Made by a program: the position numbers and the translations under genes. The notes beneath the pieces were generated by a model, which was given only the letters and a program-made list of their open reading frames with translations, did no database searches and was not told the origin of the DNA. A DNA stretch of 64,000 nt, taken from contig NZ_JABBND010000002.1 of the NCBI RefSeq assembly GCF_012933465.1, forward strand, positions 372,001 through 436,000. Direction: 5' to 3'. Of this stretch, positions 32,103 through 41,571 are shown piece after piece. Source of the stretch: Actinomycetospora sp. TBRC 11914. Its GTDB lineage: Bacteria; Actinomycetota; Actinomycetes; Mycobacteriales; Pseudonocardiaceae. Numbering within the stretch: the stretch's first letter is position 1; each line of letters begins with the position of its first letter.

Positions 32103-33793
32103 CGCGTCACCTCCGTGACCGCGTTCGCGAGGGCCACCAACCCGGCCGCCCGGTCGGCCAGGTGCACGCGCAGCACGGGACGCCCGTGGTCGGTGAGGAC
32201 CTGGGCGTCGCCCGCCGCCTGGGCGTGCTGGAGCTGGCCGAACGTGAAGGGCTGGTCGGGGATGGCCAGGTCGTCGGCCACCGAACCCGTGATCTGCAGG
32301 AACACGCCGTTCTGGTGGCCGCCCTTGTGGTACTGCCCGGTGGAGTGCAGGAAGCGCGGACCCCAGCCGAACGTCGTCTGCAGGTGGGTCCGCTCCGCGA
32401 CCTCGGGGCGCAGCACCCCGGCCGAGGCGTCGTCGAGCCGGTCGAGATAGGCCTGCACGGCGACGTAGCCGTGGTCGGGCGCGGCGTCGATCAGCGCCTG
32501 CAGGGCCTGGGCGAGCGTGCCCGGCGAGCCGAGCCAGTCCCCGCCGCGCACCTCGACGGGTCCCTCGACGAGCACCGGGGGCTCGTCCTGCGCCGGGCCC
32601 GAGCCGGAGCCGGCCGCCGCGAGCAGGTCACGCGTGGCCTGCTTGGCCGACTCGACGTCGGGCTGGTCGAACGGGTTGATCCCGATGAGCCGCCCGGCCA
32701 GCGCGATGGCCGTCTCCCACAGCAGGAACTGGCCGCCGAGGGTGCCCTCGGCCGCGATCTGGGCGTTCCCGACGGCGGGCCCGATCGTCACCACGGTCGC
32801 GTCGCTGCCGTGGTCGGCGAAGCCCGGGGCCTCGGGCGACTCGACGACGACGGGCAGCAGCCCGAGGCCCTGCTTGCCCGTCGACTCCGCGATCAGCTGC
32901 TCGGCCCAGTCACCGAAGCCGATCAGGCCGGAGCCGGAGTCGGCCAGCACGACCTTCTCGGCGCCCGCGTTGTGGGCGGCGGCCAGCGCCGCACCGAGCA
33001 GGACCGCCGGGTTGTCGGCGCTGTCGGCCTGCAGCGCGGGCGCCGCGGCCGCGGCCTCGTCGAGCAGCTGCCCGACGTCGACCCCGGCGAGCGCGGACGG
33101 CACGAGCCCGAACGCGGTGAGCGCCGAGTAGCGCCCGCCCACCTCGGGGTCGGCCTCGATCGTGGCGCGGTAGCCCAGCTCGGAGGCGAGCTGCTCGAGC
33201 TTCGTGCCCGGGTCGGTCACGACGACCATGCGGCTCGCCGCGTCGATGCCGTTGGCCTCGAAGACCTGGGTGAACGTGCGCCGCTGGCTGTCGGTCTCGA
33301 CGGTGCCGCCGGACTTCGAGCTCACCACCAGCACCGTGCGCGACAGGTCCCCGGCGAGCGCGTCGGAGACCTGGCCGGGGTCGGTGGTGTCGAGCACCGT
33401 GATCGGGTGCGCGCCCCCGACCGCGGAGCCGGAGCGGGTGTGGCAGATGACCTCGGGGGCGAGCGACGAGCCGCCCATGCCGGCGAGGACCACCCGGTCG
33501 ACGCCCTCGGCGTGCAGGTCACCGCGCAGGGCGGAGAGCCGCTCGACCAGCGGGCGCGACGTCTCGTGCAGCGACACCCAGCTCAGGCGCTTGGACGCCT
33601 CGCTCTGCGCGTCCGGCCCCCACAGCGTGGGGTCCTGGCGGGCCAGGGCCGACGGCACGGCGTCGCCGACGAGCTTCTCGACGAGCGCCGCGGCGGCGTC
33701 GGCCAGCTGCGGGTCGACCAGGGAGACCGAGACGCCGCTGCCCCCCGCTCCATGGGTCGAGCTCCGCTGCGCTCCGTCTCCCGCCGCGCTCAC
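32099..33793 (-). CDS. pgi: glucose-6-phosphate isomerase, with a dispersed repeat at its N-terminus
   Basis: Interconverts glucose 6-phosphate and fructose 6-phosphate. The 564-residue product has the SIS-type sugar-binding core ([39 protein letters not shown]), the isomerase end [20 protein letters not shown], and [22 protein letters not shown] 33793 overlaps the tal stop in GTGA. Its first ~17 residues ([17 protein letters not shown]) are encoded by a copy of the element found three times at the start of yvcK, in the same frame. pgi between tal and zwf is unlike M. tuberculosis, where tal and zwf2 are adjacent (recalled). Confidence 0.94.
   Translation of the reverse strand: MSAAGDGAQRSSTHGAGGSGVSVSLVDPQLADAAAALVEKLVGDAVPSALARQDPTLWGPDAQSEASKRLSWVSLHETSRPLVERLSALRGDLHAEGVDRVVLAGMGGSSLAPEVICHTRSGSAVGGAHPITVLDTTDPGQVSDALAGDLSRTVLVVSSKSGGTVETDSQRRTFTQVFEANGIDAASRMVVVTDPGTKLEQLASELGYRATIEADPEVGGRYSALTAFGLVPSALAGVDVGQLLDEAAAAAPALQADSADNPAVLLGAALAAAHNAGAEKVVLADSGSGLIGFGDWAEQLIAESTGKQGLGLLPVVVESPEAPGFADHGSDATVVTIGPAVGNAQIAAEGTLGGQFLLWETAIALAGRLIGINPFDQPDVESAKQATRDLLAAAGSGSGPAQDEPPVLVEGPVEVRGGDWLGSPGTLAQALQALIDAAPDHGYVAVQAYLDRLDDASAGVLRPEVAERTHLQTTFGWGPRFLHSTGQYHKGGHQNGVFLQITGSVADDLAIPDQPFTFGQLQHAQAAGDAQVLTDHGRPVLRVHLADRAAGLVALANAVTEVTR
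33751..33782 (-). repeat. single diverged copy of the yvcK 36-bp element at the start of pgi
   Basis: On the minus strand this reads GGGAGACGGAGCGCAGCGGA then GCTCGACCC, differing from the yvcK units at two of about 29 positions. It is translated in the pgi frame as GDGAQRSST, matching GDEAERSST in yvcK. In both genes it lies within a few codons of a GTG that overlaps the upstream stop codon. Confidence 0.85.
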
Positions 33794-34911
33794 GCCTGCT
33801 CCGGGCTGCGCCGCGTCAGCTGCTCGGACACGGTCTCGAGCAGCTCCTTCCAGGCGTCGTCGAACTTCTGGACGCCCTCGTCCTCGAGGACCTGGTAGAC
33901 GTCGTCGACGTCGATGCCCACCTCGGAGAGCGCGGCGAAGACCTCGGCCGCGGCGTCCGCCGTGCCCGACACCGCGTCCCCGTGCAGCTCGCCGTGGTCG
34001 GCGAACGCCTCGAGGGTGGCCTCGGGCATGGTGTTGACCGTGTTCGGGGCGACCAGCTCGGTCACGTACATCGTGTCCGGGTAGGCCTTGTTCTTGACGC
34101 CGGTGGAGGCCCAGAGCGGGCGCTGCGGGTTGGCGCCCGCCCCCTGCAGCGTCGCCCACCGCTCGGTGCCGAACACGTCCAGGTAGGCCTGGTAGGCGAG
34201 GCGGGCGTTCGCGACGGCGGCCGTGCCCCGCAGCGCGAGCGCCGCGTCGGTGCCGATCTTCTCGAGCCGCTTGTCGACCTCGCTGTCCACGCGCGAGACG
34301 AAGAACGAGGCGACCGAGGCCATGCCCGAGATGTCGTGGCCGTTGGCCTTGGCCTGCTCCATCCCGGCGAGGAAGGCGTCCATGACGGCGCGGTAGCGGT
34401 CGACCGAGAAGATCAGCGTGACGTTCACGCTGATGCCCTCGGCGAGCGTCCGCGTGATCGCCGGGATGCCCTCGGGCGTCGCCGGGATCTTGATCATCAG
34501 GTTGGGGCGGTCGACCGTCTTCCACAGGTCGACGGCCTCGTCGACGGTGGCGTCGGTCTTGTGGGCGTTGCGCGGGTCGACCTCGAGGGAGACCCGACCG
34601 TCCTTGCCGCCGGTCTCCGTCCAGACCCCGCGGAAGATGTCGCACGCGTGCCGGACGTCGTCGGTGGTGATCTCGCGGACCGCCTCGTCGACGTCGGCGC
34701 CGCGGCGGGCGAGGTCGTCGAGCTGCTCGGCGTAGTAACTGGCGTCGGCCAGGGCGTTCTGGAAGATCGACGGGTTCGAGGTGACCCCGACGACGTGCTT
34801 CTGCTCGATCAGCGTCTTGAGGTTGCCGCTCATGATCCGCTGACGGGAGAGGTCGTCGAGCCAGATGGAGACGCCGGCGGCCGAGAGGTCGGCCAGGGGG
34901 GTGGTGCTCAT
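33790..34911 (-). CDS. tal: transaldolase
   Basis: Moves a three-carbon dihydroxyacetone unit between sugar phosphates in the non-oxidative pentose phosphate pathway. The 373-residue product is of the long actinobacterial/cyanobacterial type. It shows [15 protein letters not shown] and [13 protein letters not shown] at the N-terminus, [31 protein letters not shown] and the Schiff-base lysine in [20 protein letters not shown] 34911 follows tkt by 31 bases on the minus strand. Its stop overlaps the pgi start in GTGA. Confidence 0.96.
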   Translation of the reverse strand: MSTTPLADLSAAGVSIWLDDLSRQRIMSGNLKTLIEQKHVVGVTSNPSIFQNALADASYYAEQLDDLARRGADVDEAVREITTDDVRHACDIFRGVWTETGGKDGRVSLEVDPRNAHKTDATVDEAVDLWKTVDRPNLMIKIPATPEGIPAITRTLAEGISVNVTLIFSVDRYRAVMDAFLAGMEQAKANGHDISGMASVASFFVSRVDSEVDKRLEKIGTDAALALRGTAAVANARLAYQAYLDVFGTERWATLQGAGANPQRPLWASTGVKNKAYPDTMYVTELVAPNTVNTMPEATLEAFADHGELHGDAVSGTADAAAEVFAALSEVGIDVDDVYQVLEDEGVQKFDDAWKELLETVSEQLTRRSPEQA

Positions 34912-34942
34912 GGTGTCCTCCGGATGGGACGTTGGTGGCCGG

Positions 34943-37075
34943 TCAGGACGTCGCGCGGGCCAGTGTGCGGCGCGCCGCGTCCACGACGGCCTCGGCGGTG
35001 AAGCCGAACTTCTCGAACAGGGTCTTGTAGTCCGCGCTCGCGCCGAAGTGCTCGATGGAGACGGGCTCGCCGACGGCGCCGAGGTGGCGGAACCACGGCT
35101 GGGCGACGCCGGCCTCGACGGAGACGCGGGCGGTCACGGAGGAGGGCAGCACGCTCTCCCGGTAGTCGTCGTCCTGGTTCTCGAACCAGTCGAGGCAGGG
35201 CACCGAGACCACGCGGGTCGGCACGCCGTCGGCCTCCAGCGTGGTGCGGGCCTCGACCGCGAGCTGCACCTCGGAGCCGGTGGCCATGATGATCACCTGC
35301 GGGGTGCCGCCACCCGCCTCGGCGAGCACGTAGGCGCCCTTCGCGACGCCCTCGGCCGAGGTGCCCTCGAGCACCGGCAGGTTCTGGCGGGTGAGCGCGA
35401 GGCCGGCCGGTCCCGTGGGGTTGTCGAGGATCGCCTTGAACGCGTGGGCGGTCTCGTTCGGGTCGGCCGGGCGGACCACGGACATCCGCGGGATCGCCCG
35501 CAGGCTCGCCAGCTGCTCGATCGGCTGGTGGGTCGGCCCGTCCTCGCCGAGCCCGATCGAGTCGTGGGTCCAGATGTAGAGGGTGTTGAGGTTCATCAGG
35601 GCCGCGAGGCGGACCGGCGGGCGCATGTAGTCGGAGAAGATGAGGAAGGTCCCGCCGAACGGGCGGGTGCCGCCGTGCAGCGTGATGCCGTTGAGGATCG
35701 AGCCCATGGCGTGCTCGCGGACCCCGAAGTGCAGGACCCGGCCGTAGGGGCTCATCTGGCCCCACATGTTCGTCTTCACCGTCGACGGCCCGAACGACGG
35801 CGAGTCCGGGATCGTCGTGTTGTTGCTCTCGGCGAGGTCGGCCGAGCCGCCCCAGAGCTCGGGGAGCGCGGGACCCACGGCGCCGAGGATCGCCTGCAGC
35901 GCCTTGCGGGTGGCGAGCGGCTTGTCGTCGGTGCTCCAGGTGGGCAGGTTCTCCGCCCATCCGGCGGGCAGCTCGCGCTTGGCCATGCGGTCGAAGAGCT
36001 CGCGACGCTCCGGGTTGGCCGAGGCCCAGTCGTCGAACTGCTTGTTCCAGGCCTCGTGGGCCTCGCGCCCGCGGTCCTTCACCTTGCGGGCGTGGGAGAG
36101 CACCTCGTCGGAGACCTCGAACGACTTGTCCGGGTCGAAGCCGAGGATCTTCTTGACGGCCGCGACCTCGTCGGCGCCGAGTGCGGCGCCGTGTGCCGTG
36201 CCGGTGTTCATCTTGTCCGGCGCCGGATAGCCGATCACGGTCCGCAGCGCGATGAAGCTCGGCCGGTCGGTGACCGCCTTGGCGTTGTCGATCGCCTCGC
36301 GGATCCCGACGACGTTCTCGCCGCCGCGCACCACCTGGGTGTGCCAGCCGTAGGCCTCGTAGCGGCCGACGACGTCCTCGGAGAGCGCGACGGTGGTGTC
36401 GTCCTCGATCGAGATGTGGTTGTCGTCGTAGAAGACGATGAGGTTGCCGAGCTGCTGGCGGCCGGCGATCGAGCTGGCCTCCGCCGTCACGCCCTCCTCG
36501 ATGTCCCCGTCCGAGGCGATGACGTAGATGAAGTGGTCGAAGGGGCTCTCCCCGGGCGCGGCGTCCGGGTCCCAGAGGCCGCGCTCCCGGCGGGCCGCCA
36601 TCGCCATGCCGACCGACGAGGCCAGGCCCTGGCCCAGCGGGCCGGTGGTGATCTCGACGCCGGTGGTGTAGCCGTGCTCGGGGTGCCCCGGGGTGCGGGA
36701 GCCCCAGGTGCGCAGCTGCTCGAGGTCCTGCAGCTCCAGGCCGTACCCGGAGAGGAAGAGCTGGATGTAGAGCGTGAGGCTCGAGTGGCCGGCGGAGAGG
36801 ACGAAGCGGTCCCGGCCGGGCCAGTCGGCGTCGGTGGGGTCGTGCCGCATCGTGTGCTGGAACAGCGTGTAGGCCAGCGGGGCCAGGGCCATCGCCGTGC
36901 CGGGGTGGCCGTTGCCGACCTTCTGCACCGCGTCGGCGGCCAGCACCCGGATGGTGTCGACCGTGCGGTCGTCGATCTCGGACCAGTCGTCCGGCCGGTG
37001 CGGGGTGGTGAGGGCCGCGATCTCGTCGGGCGATTCACTCGCCGGGTGGGTGCCTTCCACGTCGGTCGTCGTCAC
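34943..37075 (-). CDS. tkt: transketolase
   Basis: A thiamine diphosphate enzyme that moves two-carbon units in the non-oxidative pentose phosphate pathway. The 710-residue product has [20 protein letters not shown], the ThDP motif region [19 protein letters not shown] ending in the NHISIEDDT loop, the pyrimidine-binding domain ([31 protein letters not shown]) and the C-terminal domain ([10 protein letters not shown]). GTG 37075 is preferred because a GGGAG-type site lies about eight bases upstream; the frame is open further upstream without homology. First gene of the pentose phosphate operon, divergent from ctaB. Confidence 0.96.
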   Translation of the reverse strand: MTTTDVEGTHPASESPDEIAALTTPHRPDDWSEIDDRTVDTIRVLAADAVQKVGNGHPGTAMALAPLAYTLFQHTMRHDPTDADWPGRDRFVLSAGHSSLTLYIQLFLSGYGLELQDLEQLRTWGSRTPGHPEHGYTTGVEITTGPLGQGLASSVGMAMAARRERGLWDPDAAPGESPFDHFIYVIASDGDIEEGVTAEASSIAGRQQLGNLIVFYDDNHISIEDDTTVALSEDVVGRYEAYGWHTQVVRGGENVVGIREAIDNAKAVTDRPSFIALRTVIGYPAPDKMNTGTAHGAALGADEVAAVKKILGFDPDKSFEVSDEVLSHARKVKDRGREAHEAWNKQFDDWASANPERRELFDRMAKRELPAGWAENLPTWSTDDKPLATRKALQAILGAVGPALPELWGGSADLAESNNTTIPDSPSFGPSTVKTNMWGQMSPYGRVLHFGVREHAMGSILNGITLHGGTRPFGGTFLIFSDYMRPPVRLAALMNLNTLYIWTHDSIGLGEDGPTHQPIEQLASLRAIPRMSVVRPADPNETAHAFKAILDNPTGPAGLALTRQNLPVLEGTSAEGVAKGAYVLAEAGGGTPQVIIMATGSEVQLAVEARTTLEADGVPTRVVSVPCLDWFENQDDDYRESVLPSSVTARVSVEAGVAQPWFRHLGAVGEPVSIEHFGASADYKTLFEKFGFTAEAVVDAARRTLARATS

Positions 37076-37218
37076 GAACGTGCTCTCCCTGCTCTCGCGT
37101 GGTGAGCCGCGGTGCGGCGCCCGCAGCTCCGTTTCCTCCGGACCCACCGGCGGGCCGTTCGGGGTCTGACCTGCTGGTCGGCCGGCTGGATCGATCCCGA
37201 ACTCCCGTCGAGACCATC

Positions 37219-37238
37219 GTGCCACGCCGAGGTGGCAC
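37219..37238. promoter_or_regulatory. perfect inverted repeat GTGCCAC-N6-GTGGCAC
   Basis: Two 7-base arms match perfectly around GCCGAG. The geometry (two half sites about 13 bases apart, centre to centre) suits a dimeric regulator. It lies about 145 bases upstream of tkt and 254 upstream of ctaB. The binding protein is unknown. Confidence 0.5.
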
Positions 37239-37398
37239 CTGGCTGCACCCTCGGATGCCGGTTCGCATCTACCCGTTCCCGCGTGCGCGGACACGCGCGC
37301 CTACGATCGGTGCCCGCTCCCGCGGATGCGCCTGCGTGTGGACCGGCCCGCACCTCCACCGCCGGACCGGGGGCCGGGCGAGCGCGACCGGCGCCCGG

Positions 37399-37413
37399 GG
37401 TGCAGACTGCACC
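37399..37413. promoter_or_regulatory. perfect inverted repeat GGTGCAG-A-CTGCACC
   Basis: A 15-base palindrome with a single central base, 79 bases upstream of the ctaB GTG. It could be an operator or the base of an RNA hairpin. No regulator is identified. Confidence 0.45.
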
Positions 37414-37491
37414 GACGACAGCGTGTAGGAGGCGGCGGTCCGGGACGCTCCGGACGCCGCCGGTGGACGCGGGAGAGGACCGGGTGATCGG

Positions 37492-38448
37492 GTGAGCACG
37501 GCGGTCGGTCCGGCGCCGACGGGGGACCGGACCAGGCTCGGCGGGCTGTGGGCCCGCGCAGTGGCCACCGTCCGGGCCTACCTGGCGCTGACCAAGGCCC
37601 GGATCATCGAGCAGCTGCTCGTGGTCACGGTCCCGGCGATGATGCTCGCCCAGCGCGCCGTGCCGTCCCTGTGGCTCGTGCTCGCCGTCCTGCTCGGCGG
37701 GGCGGCCGCGGCGGCCAGCGCCCACGCGCTCAACTGCGTCATCGACGCCGACATCGACGCGAAGATGGCCCGCACCCGCAAGCGGCCGCTGGCCCGTGAC
37801 GCGGTGCCGCGCTCGCACGCGCTCGTCTTCGGGCTGGTGCTCGGAGCCGCGTCCGCGGTGTGGCTGGGGCTGACCGCGAACTGGGTGGCCGCCGGGCTCT
37901 CGGTCGCCGCGATCGCCTTCTACATCGTGGTCTACACACTGGTCCTCAAGCGCCGGACCTCGCAGAACATCGTCTGGGGCGGCGCCGCGGGCTGCATGCC
38001 GGTGGTGATCGGCTGGGCGGCGGTGACCGGCTCGGTCGGCTGGCCCGCCCTCGTGCTGTTCGGGATCATCTTCTTCTGGACGCCGCCGCACTTCTGGGCG
38101 CTCGCGATGCGCTACCGCGACGAGTACGCCGCGGCCGGGGTCCCGATGCTGCCGGTCGTCGCCGCGCCGCAGCGGGTGAGCCGCCAGATCGTCCTGTACT
38201 CGTGGGCGATGGTGGCGTGGTCGGCCCTGCTGATCCCGGCGACGTCGTGGATCTACCTGGCCACGGCCGTCGTCGGCGGGGTGTGGTTCCTCGTGGCCGC
38301 GCACCGTCTCGACCGGGCCGTCCATCGCGACGAGGTCGTCAACTCGATGCGCCTGTTCCACCTGTCGAACACCTACCTGACCGGGTTGTTCGTGGCCGTG
38401 GCGGTGGACTCGGCGTTCGGCTGGCCCGCCCTCGGGTGGCCGTTCTAG
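37492..38448 (+). CDS. ctaB: protoheme IX farnesyltransferase (heme O synthase)
   Basis: Adds a farnesyl group to heme b to give heme O, the substrate of CtaA. The 318-residue integral membrane prenyltransferase (about nine hydrophobic segments) has the metal-diphosphate motif NCVIDADIDAKMARTRKRPL (N-x3-D-x3-D plus the basic end), the YxxxK-like YTLVLKRRT, and FFWTPPHFWALAMRYRDEY in the second aspartate-rich region. GTG 37492 starts the family N-terminus. Its partner ctaA is 2.1 kb away on the other strand, with the AbiEi/DUF559 and quinone reductase genes between. Confidence 0.96.
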   Translation: MSTAVGPAPTGDRTRLGGLWARAVATVRAYLALTKARIIEQLLVVTVPAMMLAQRAVPSLWLVLAVLLGGAAAAASAHALNCVIDADIDAKMARTRKRPLARDAVPRSHALVFGLVLGAASAVWLGLTANWVAAGLSVAAIAFYIVVYTLVLKRRTSQNIVWGGAAGCMPVVIGWAAVTGSVGWPALVLFGIIFFWTPPHFWALAMRYRDEYAAAGVPMLPVVAAPQRVSRQIVLYSWAMVAWSALLIPATSWIYLATAVVGGVWFLVAAHRLDRAVHRDEVVNSMRLFHLSNTYLTGLFVAVAVDSAFGWPALGWPF

Positions 38449-38516
38449 GACGTCGCTCCTGCTCGGGGTCCGCGATTCCGAGGGGCCACTGAGCGCAGCT
38501 CGGTCGGGCTCCGGGT

Positions 38517-38538
38517 CTGCCTCGTGTGCTCGTGATCA
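38517..38538. repeat. 22-bp dispersed repeat, copy 1 (left flank of AbiEi/DUF559 gene)
   Basis: The sequence ends in GTGCTCGTGATCA, identical over 13 bases to copy 2 and differing in three of the nine bases before it. The last three bases are the stop codon of the AbiEi/DUF559 gene on the minus strand. Confidence 0.7.
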
Positions 38539-39453
38539 ACGTCCCCGGGTGGACAGGGCCGCCTTCACCCGCACGGCGAACGCGTGCGGGAAGCGCAGGT
38601 CGAGGGCCGTGCACGGGAGCACGAGCCACCCGGCCGCCGCAAGCGCCGCGAACCGGGCCTGGTCGCGCCTCCACTGCTCGCGGTCGGTGCGGTGGTGGTC
38701 GCCCTGGTAGTCCGCGGCCACCTCGACCTCCTCCCAGCCGAGATCCACCCGCCCGACGAACCAGCCGTCGTCGTCGAACACCTGCACCTGGGGCACCGCC
38801 GGCGGGACGCCCTCGTCCGTGAGGCCGAGGCGCATCCGCGTCTCCGGAGGTGATCCCGCGCGGGGGTCGGCACGCGCCACGGCAGGGGCGACGCGGCGCC
38901 ATCCGCGGCTGCCGGGCCGGCTCTCCCCGAGCACCAGCAACTCCTCCGGGGCGAAGCCGCCGACGCGTGCCAGTGCGTCGAGCGCGACGACCCGCTCGAC
39001 CGGGTCCCCGAGCCTCCGGACCAGGTCCCAGGCCGTCCGTAGCGCCGAGGTGACCAGGACGTCCTCGACGGCCACCACCTCGTCGGCGGCGAGCACGTCC
39101 TGGTGCAGCCGCAGGCCCGGGCGCGGACGGAGGCGCCGGCGCCCGACGACGAGGTCGACGGGCACCGTCGCCGGCCCACAGCCCGCGCCGAGGAGCTCGG
39201 CCGCGGCGTGCCCGCCGACGACCGGCGGCTCGCCCCGGACGTAGAGGACCGCCTCACGCGCCCGGCCCGCGAGGTCGTCCGCCGCGGCGACCTGTCCGGC
39301 GAGGGCGTGCACGTTCGGGAAGAGACGCCGCACGCCGGGACCCGCCACGCGACCGCGCGTGATCCGCCCGGCCCGGACCGCCTCGCTCGCCCGGAACGGC
39401 CCCGCGATGTCCTCCACACCTCTTCGAGTCCGCGGACGGCCTCCGGGTTCCAC
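38536..39453 (-). CDS. AbiEi-type HTH domain plus DUF559/Vsr-like nuclease-fold protein
   Basis: A 305-residue protein of a type common and often multicopy in actinobacteria. The N-terminus (FRASEAVRAGRITRGRVAGP, then VRRLFPNVHALAG) resembles AbiEi antitoxin winged helices. The C-terminus resembles the DUF559/very-short-patch-repair nuclease fold: PETRMRLGL, the aspartate in FVGRVDLGW, and EVEVAADYQGDHHRTDREQW, where many relatives have VEYDGxHH, so the catalytic E is replaced by D. GTG 39453 is the longest start; GTG 39417 is an alternative, and neither has a clear ribosome binding site. It is flanked by direct repeats. Whether it is a nuclease or an antitoxin is unknown. Confidence 0.72.
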   Translation of the reverse strand: MEPGGRPRTRRGVEDIAGPFRASEAVRAGRITRGRVAGPGVRRLFPNVHALAGQVAAADDLAGRAREAVLYVRGEPPVVGGHAAAELLGAGCGPATVPVDLVVGRRRLRPRPGLRLHQDVLAADEVVAVEDVLVTSALRTAWDLVRRLGDPVERVVALDALARVGGFAPEELLVLGESRPGSRGWRRVAPAVARADPRAGSPPETRMRLGLTDEGVPPAVPQVQVFDDDGWFVGRVDLGWEEVEVAADYQGDHHRTDREQWRRDQARFAALAAAGWLVLPCTALDLRFPHAFAVRVKAALSTRGR

Positions 39454-39497
39454 CCTTCCGCGAGGGGTACAACAGGCAGCTCCAGCGGCCGCGGGAC

Positions 39498-39519
39498 CTG
39501 CCCCACGTGCTCGTGATCA
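39498..39519. repeat. 22-bp dispersed repeat, copy 2 (right flank of AbiEi/DUF559 gene)
   Basis: CTGCCCCAC followed by GTGCTCGTGATCA lies between the AbiEi/DUF559 start and the quinone reductase stop. It matches copy 1 in direct orientation, 981 bases apart, and matches copy 3 at 58189-58210 in 21 of 22 positions. Confidence 0.75.
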
Positions 39520-39537
39520 TGAGCAGGGGAGCCGCGC

Positions 39538-40500
39538 TCACGGGATGAGCAGCAGCTTCCCCGTCGTCGTCCGGCCCTCGAGGTCGCGGTGCGCCTGGGC
39601 GGCGTCGTCGAGCGGGTAGCGCCCGCCGACGCGGATCGGCAGCGACCCGTCGGCGACCATCGCGAACACGGCCGCCGCCCGCTCCCGCAGCGCCGCCGTC
39701 GTCATGACGTGCCACCCCAACGAGGGCCGCGTCAGGTACAGCGACCCCCCGGAGTTCAGCCGCTGCGGGTCCACCGGCGGCACCGGCCCGGACGCCGCCC
39801 CGTAGAGCGCCAGCACGCCGCGCACCCGGAGCGAGGCGAGGGAGCCGTCGAACGTCGTCGCGCCCACGCCGTCGTAGACGACCGCCACGCCCCGGCCCTC
39901 GGTGAGCTCGCGGACCCGGTCGGCGAACCCCTCGTAGCGCAGCACGTGGTGCGCGCCGGCCTGCCGGGCGAGCTCGCCCTTGGCCTCGGTGGAGGTGGTG
40001 GTGATGACCGTGGCGCCGAGCGCCGACGCCATCCGGCACAGCAGCAGGCCCATCCCGCCCGCCCCGGCGTGGACGAGGACGGCGTCGCCGGCCGCGACGG
40101 GATGCGTGTCGTGCACCAGGTAGTGCGCCGTCATGCCCTGCAGGAGCGACGCCGCGGCCAGCTCGGTGGGCACCGCGTCGGGGATCGGCACCACCCGGGC
40201 CGCCGGGATCACCGCCCGCTGCGCGTAGCTGCCGGGACCGTCGGCGAAGGCCACCCGGTCGCCCACGGCCACGTCGGTCACCCCGGGCCCGACCGCGGTG
40301 ACCGTCCCGGCGCCCTCGAGGCCCGGCGTCGTGGGCAGCGTCGCGGGGTAGATGCCCTGGCGCAGGTAGGTGTCGATGTAGTTGATCCCGACCGCGCCCA
40401 CCTCGACGAGGACCTCACCGTCCCCCGGCGAGGGGTCGGGGACGTCCTCCGGCACCAGGACCTCGGGCCCGCCGTGGGCATCCACCCGGACGGCTCGCAT
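39538..40500 (-). CDS. qor: NADPH:quinone oxidoreductase, zeta-crystallin-like MDR
   Basis: A 320-residue medium-chain reductase that reduces quinones with NADPH. It has the substrate domain (VEVGAVGINYIDTYLRQGIY, PGLEGAGTVTAVGPGV), the nucleotide fold AVLVHAGAGGMGLLLCRMA, and VVYDGVGATTFDGSLASLR; the structural-zinc cysteine cluster of alcohol dehydrogenases is absent, as expected for quinone reductases. ATG 40500 has GGGAG six bases upstream and is preferred over an upstream start at 40545. qor beside ctaA is the recalled M. tuberculosis arrangement. Confidence 0.93.
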   Translation of the reverse strand: MRAVRVDAHGGPEVLVPEDVPDPSPGDGEVLVEVGAVGINYIDTYLRQGIYPATLPTTPGLEGAGTVTAVGPGVTDVAVGDRVAFADGPGSYAQRAVIPAARVVPIPDAVPTELAAASLLQGMTAHYLVHDTHPVAAGDAVLVHAGAGGMGLLLCRMASALGATVITTTSTEAKGELARQAGAHHVLRYEGFADRVRELTEGRGVAVVYDGVGATTFDGSLASLRVRGVLALYGAASGPVPPVDPQRLNSGGSLYLTRPSLGWHVMTTAALRERAAAVFAMVADGSLPIRVGGRYPLDDAAQAHRDLEGRTTTGKLLLIP

Positions 40501-40569
40501 CGCCGCTCCCTCTCCGCTCCTCGGCAACCGGCAGCTCGTCGGCAACCGGCACCCCGACGAGAGGATGCC

Positions 40570-41532
40570 CTACGACGCCGACAACGCGGGCGACGCGACC
40601 GCCCCGGTCCCGCCCGAGGGCTCGCGCGGCACGGGCGCCGTCGTCGCCGCCCAGAGCCACGCCGTGGTCGCCGTCGTCAGCATCGCCCCGAGCACGTGCA
40701 GCGCCACGAGGACCTCCGGCACCCCGAGCGCGTACTGGACGCCCCCGAGCGCGCCCTGGGCGAGCGTGATCAGCACGAGGACGCGGAAGCGCACCACGAC
40801 CGGGCGCGGCGCCCCCACGGCGTGCAGGAGGAACCCGAGGCCCACGAGCAGGCCGAGGAAGACGCAGAGCAGGTCCGCGTGCAGCGTCGCGAGCTGCGGG
40901 ACGGTGAGGGCGTCCAGCCGCGGCGTGGCCGCGTCGCCGGCGTGCGGGCCGGCGGAGGTCACCAGCGTCCCGGCCACGAGCAGCGCGACCAGCACCACCC
41001 CGGTGACGACGAGGAGCCCGCGGACCGCGCGCGGCACCGTCGTCACCCGGGACTCCCCGGCGCGGCCGAGCGCCCAGGCGTCGCGGGCGAGCAGCACCGC
41101 GAGCCACACCAGCGGCACGGACACCAGGAAGTGCGCCGCGACGGTGTACCAGGCCAGTCCGGTCAGCACGGTGATCCCGCCGAGGACGGCCTGCGCGACG
41201 ACGCCGAGCGGCATCGCCGCCGCCAGCCAGCGCAGCCGGCGCCGACGGGGCCGGACGAACACCGCCGCGACCACGCACGCCGCGACGACGACCACCAGGG
41301 CGATCGTCAGCAGGCGGTTGGAGAACTCGACCCACTGGTGCAGCGTCGCGACCTCGGGGTTCGGGGTGGGGACGAGGCTGCCGGGGAAGCACTCGGGCCA
41401 CGTCGGGCAGCCGAGACCGGAGCCGGTCACGCGCACGACGGCCCCGGTGACGGCGATGCCGCCCTGCCCGACGACGGCGAGCACGGCCAGCACGCGCATC
41501 AGCACCGGGGGCGTGGACCACCGTGTCGTCAC
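40570..41532 (-). CDS. ctaA: heme A synthase
   Basis: Oxidises heme O to heme A for aa3-type cytochrome oxidase. The 320-residue membrane protein has about eight hydrophobic segments, the paired extracytoplasmic cysteines of SGLGCPTWPECFPGS, and heme-binding histidines in ATLHQWVEFSNRL, YTVAAHFLVS, LATLHADLLCV and VLVALHVLGA. The N-terminus (MRVLAVLAVVGQGGIAVTG) follows the family. Together with ctaB it shows the organism makes heme A, hence an aerobic aa3 oxidase. Confidence 0.95.
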   Translation of the reverse strand: MTTRWSTPPVLMRVLAVLAVVGQGGIAVTGAVVRVTGSGLGCPTWPECFPGSLVPTPNPEVATLHQWVEFSNRLLTIALVVVVAACVVAAVFVRPRRRRLRWLAAAMPLGVVAQAVLGGITVLTGLAWYTVAAHFLVSVPLVWLAVLLARDAWALGRAGESRVTTVPRAVRGLLVVTGVVLVALLVAGTLVTSAGPHAGDAATPRLDALTVPQLATLHADLLCVFLGLLVGLGFLLHAVGAPRPVVVRFRVLVLITLAQGALGGVQYALGVPEVLVALHVLGAMLTTATTAWLWAATTAPVPREPSGGTGAVASPALSAS

Positions 41533-41571
41533 GTCGCCCAGCCTACGACAGCCGGTAGGAGAGCCACGGGG

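Larger units (their letters stand above)
37076..37491. other. tkt-ctaB divergent intergenic region with two perfect inverted repeats
   Basis: This 416-base gap separates divergent tkt and ctaB and must hold both promoters. It contains GTGCCAC-N6-GTGGCAC at 37219-37238, GGTGCAG-A-CTGCACC at 37399-37413, a hairpin at about 37430-37462 (GGCGGCGG-TCCGG against CCGGACGCCGCC) in the presumed ctaB leader, and TACGAT at 37302-37307 as a possible -10 toward ctaB. No -35 was convincing. No gene was seen. Confidence 0.6.

Noticed and set aside
38481..38515. Possible extra copy of the yvcK/pgi element (GAGCGCAGC followed by TCGGTCGGGCTCC)
   Set aside because: Only 9 contiguous bases agree and the rest matches better as an inverted, diverged segment; too weak to call.
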